NCBI RefSeq assembly: GCF_047511655.1
Contig: NC_133389.1
Location: forward strand, 151,481,973-151,545,972
Reading direction: 5' to 3'
DNA: 64,000 nt
Source: Castor canadensis
Taxonomy: Eukaryota > Chordata > Mammalia > Rodentia > Castoridae
Shown: positions 62,440-64,000 of the stretch, in pieces
Layout: the number at the start of each line of letters is the position of its first letter
Position numbering within the stretch: position 1 is the first letter of the stretch
Notes under the pieces: generated by a model
Seen by the model: the letters and a program-made list of their open reading frames with translations, nothing else
Databases searched by the model: none
Told to the model about the DNA's origin: nothing
Translations under genes and position numbers: made by a program

Positions 62440-62985
62440 CTTTTTATTGCGATAAAAAGCTTGTAGTATTAAATTTATGATGTTAACCAATTTTGGGAGG
62501 TAGTGGAATTTGAACTCAGGGTCTTGTGCTTGCTAAGCAGGTACTCTACCACTTGAGTCACATCCTCAGCCCTTTTTGCTTTATTTTTTCAGACAGGGTC
62601 TCGAGGTTTTCCCCAAAGTTGGCCTCAGACTGCTATCCTCCTACTTATGCCTCTCGTGGCTGTGATTACAGACGCAAACCATGCCCAGCCTATTTTTGAG
62701 AAGAGGTCTTGTTAATTTTTTGCCCAGGATGACCTTAAACCATGACTGCCTCCGGAATAGCTGGGGTTACAGATATGAGCCATTGCATTCAACCTTTAGC
62801 CATTTTTAAGTGCACATTCAATATTGTTAAGTACATTCACACACAATGGAATAATGGATCTCCGGAATGTTTCATCTTGCAAAATGGAAATTCTAAACCT
62901 GTTAAGCATGAATTGCCCCAGCCCTTGGCAACTGCCTTTCCACTTTCTATTTCTTTGATTTTTTTTCAGGCAGGGTGTTACGTTT
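62440..62985 (+). repeat. ancient repeat end split by a composite SINE
   Basis: Sequence on either side of the SINE ('...aaatttatgatgttaaccaa' and 'agccatttttaagtgcacattcaatattgttaagtacattcac...catcttgcaaaatggaaattctaaacc') reads as one old, + oriented repeat. The SINE occupies 62497-62800. Confidence 0.55.
62497..62800 (-). mobile_element. composite B1-B1-ID-like SINE, reverse
   Basis: 'ggaatttgaactcagggtcttgtgcttgctaagcaggtactctaccacttgagtcac', then two B1-like units ending 'gaatagctggggttacagatatgagcc'. Confidence 0.85.
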
Positions 62986-63440
62986 TTGCTCAGACAGACC
63001 ACATAAACTTTTAAAATGTATATGACCCCAAAGAACTTAAACCCATAAATATAAACAGCATAGGTAACAAAGTATTATTACTTAGCATACGTAAAATATT
63101 TTCATATACAAACAAGCAAAACAATCAGCCCAATTCGTAAAATGGCAGTTTATAAACAGCCAAATCAAAGAAATGCAAATGGATAAGATACACATGAAAA
63201 CTGTTCACTCTCATTAACAATCAAGAAAATGCAAATTAAAATATCAGCAGAATAGTATTTTTGCATCAAATTAACAAAAACTAAAATGTTGGTGTGGGAT
63301 AACAAATATTTTCCGACATTTTGAGTATAAATGAAAATTAGCACATCTGCTTTAAGGGATCTAGCAGTGTCGATCAAAATCAAACACGCTCATAGTTTTT
63401 AATCTAACATGTCTGCTTCTCATACTCATCCTGTAATGTA
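62985..63440 (+). mobile_element. ancient L1 ORF2 C-terminal fragment
   Basis: 'ttaacaatcaagaaaatgcaaattaaaatatcagcagaatagtatttttgc' is the diverged L1 ORF2 segment that precedes the cysteine region. The rest is weak. Confidence 0.6.
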
Positions 63441-63464
63441 TACTTGTATAGGTGAATAAAGGTA

Positions 63465-63655
63465 ACACTTAACCAGTTGTAAGTGCCTATTATGTTCCAA
63501 GACCTTTAAAATTCTTTGAAACAGGTGATAGGATATTTAGTATCTGAAACTCAGACTGAAACTAAAACTCAGACAAAAATTGCCCAAAGCTATATGACCA
63601 TGGAAATGGAAGAAACTAGATTTGAATCTAGGTATTTCTACCTGTAAAATCCAAG
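63465..63655 (-). repeat. MIR-like fragment
   Basis: 'agtgcctattatgttccaag', 'aaattgcccaaagctatatgacc' and 'agatttgaatctagg' are in the order of a reverse MIR. Confidence 0.6.
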
Positions 63656-63743
63656 CTCTTTTACTATATTATAATATTTCCCTAATCACCACCAAATACT
63701 ACCTTTCTTTGGCAGGTAAATTAATTCCCCCATCCCTGCTTAC

Positions 63744-63789
63744 CTTTCTCATATCCTGACCTTTGGGGGAATGATTTAAAGTCCAGTTG
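63744..63789 (-). CDS. candidate small C2CD6 exon, 46 nt
   Basis: On the - strand, acceptor cccctgacag is followed by 46 nt that read QLDFKSFPQRSGYEK plus one base, then donor GTAAGC. The flanks are not obviously repetitive. Its end phase does not fit a direct splice to the exon at 47245, so at least one more exon would have to lie between. Short predictions of this kind are often false. Confidence 0.25.
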
Positions 63790-64000
63790 CTGTCAGGGGT
63801 TAAATGAGAGCTAATTAAGTCAGTTAGAAGGGGTTCTAAAAATGTGAAGGTACTATTGAAAGACTGTCACCTGAGTCAGCTATGAGTTGAAAGAGATGTT
63901 ATCAGTCCTTTCCAATTCAGATTAGTACTCCAGATGTTTGTTTCAAAACACACCATTCTTTAACACACTGTATACCGTTGTTCATAAAGAAAACTCTTCT

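Noticed and set aside
8400..63000. CRISPR array, operon, prophage or other microbial system
   Set aside because: Regularly spaced short repeats with unique spacers are absent, and the window is plainly mammalian nuclear DNA.

Overview
This is a mammalian nuclear segment. It contains split genes with GT..AG introns, a CpG-island promoter, MIR and L2 fossils, and many young LINE-1 and SINE insertions. ID elements and B1-like/ID-derived composite SINEs (ending in a 'ccctgagttcaaaccccagtaccacc'-type box) point to a rodent. The SINE style best fits Castorimorpha, with beaver as my best guess; the species is inferred, not proven.

The layout matches the mammalian TRAK2 - STRADB - C2CD6 order (human 2q33 region). 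Positions 1-1300 hold a GC-rich bidirectional promoter. The putative non-coding first exon of TRAK2 runs leftward and the putative first exon of STRADB runs rightward. STRADB then spans the + strand to about 35.2 kb. I reconstructed eleven coding exons whose phases all agree, giving a 418-residue pseudokinase ending in Trp-Glu-Phe, the MO25-binding tail. From about 39.5 kb to the right edge the - strand carries the 3' part of C2CD6 (ALS2CR11, CatSper-tau). This includes a giant exon (42035-45853), a 75-nt upstream exon (47171-47245), a probable alternative terminal exon (39499-39771) and possibly a 46-nt exon near the right edge. The two genes are arranged tail to tail.

Most of the rest is transposable-element sequence. 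STRADB intron 3 (6366-23677) holds a nested pair of LINE-1s. An older - strand L1 (about 8456-13093 plus 20703-22850) was split by a younger full-length 7.6-kb L1 (13094-20688), which kept its 14-bp target-site duplication, a YY1-type 5' end, and ORF1 and ORF2 with only a handful of disabling changes. The younger element also has a doubled 3' UTR and an apparent 3' transduction with its own AATAAA and poly-A. A third, more decayed L1 (about 48.56-54.2 kb) and several ancient L1 fragments fill the C2CD6 introns.

The genes do not form a pathway by position. STRADB is an allosteric partner of LKB1 (STK11) with MO25, TRAK2 is a kinesin/dynein mitochondrial adaptor, and C2CD6 belongs to the sperm CatSper channel complex. 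I found no undescribed multi-gene system. The most notable signals are the nested L1 with its transduced 3' end, the C2CD6 alternative terminal exon and in-frame repeats, the composite SINE family, the ZNF143-type site in the shared promoter, and a perfect 17-bp hairpin at 40.33 kb.
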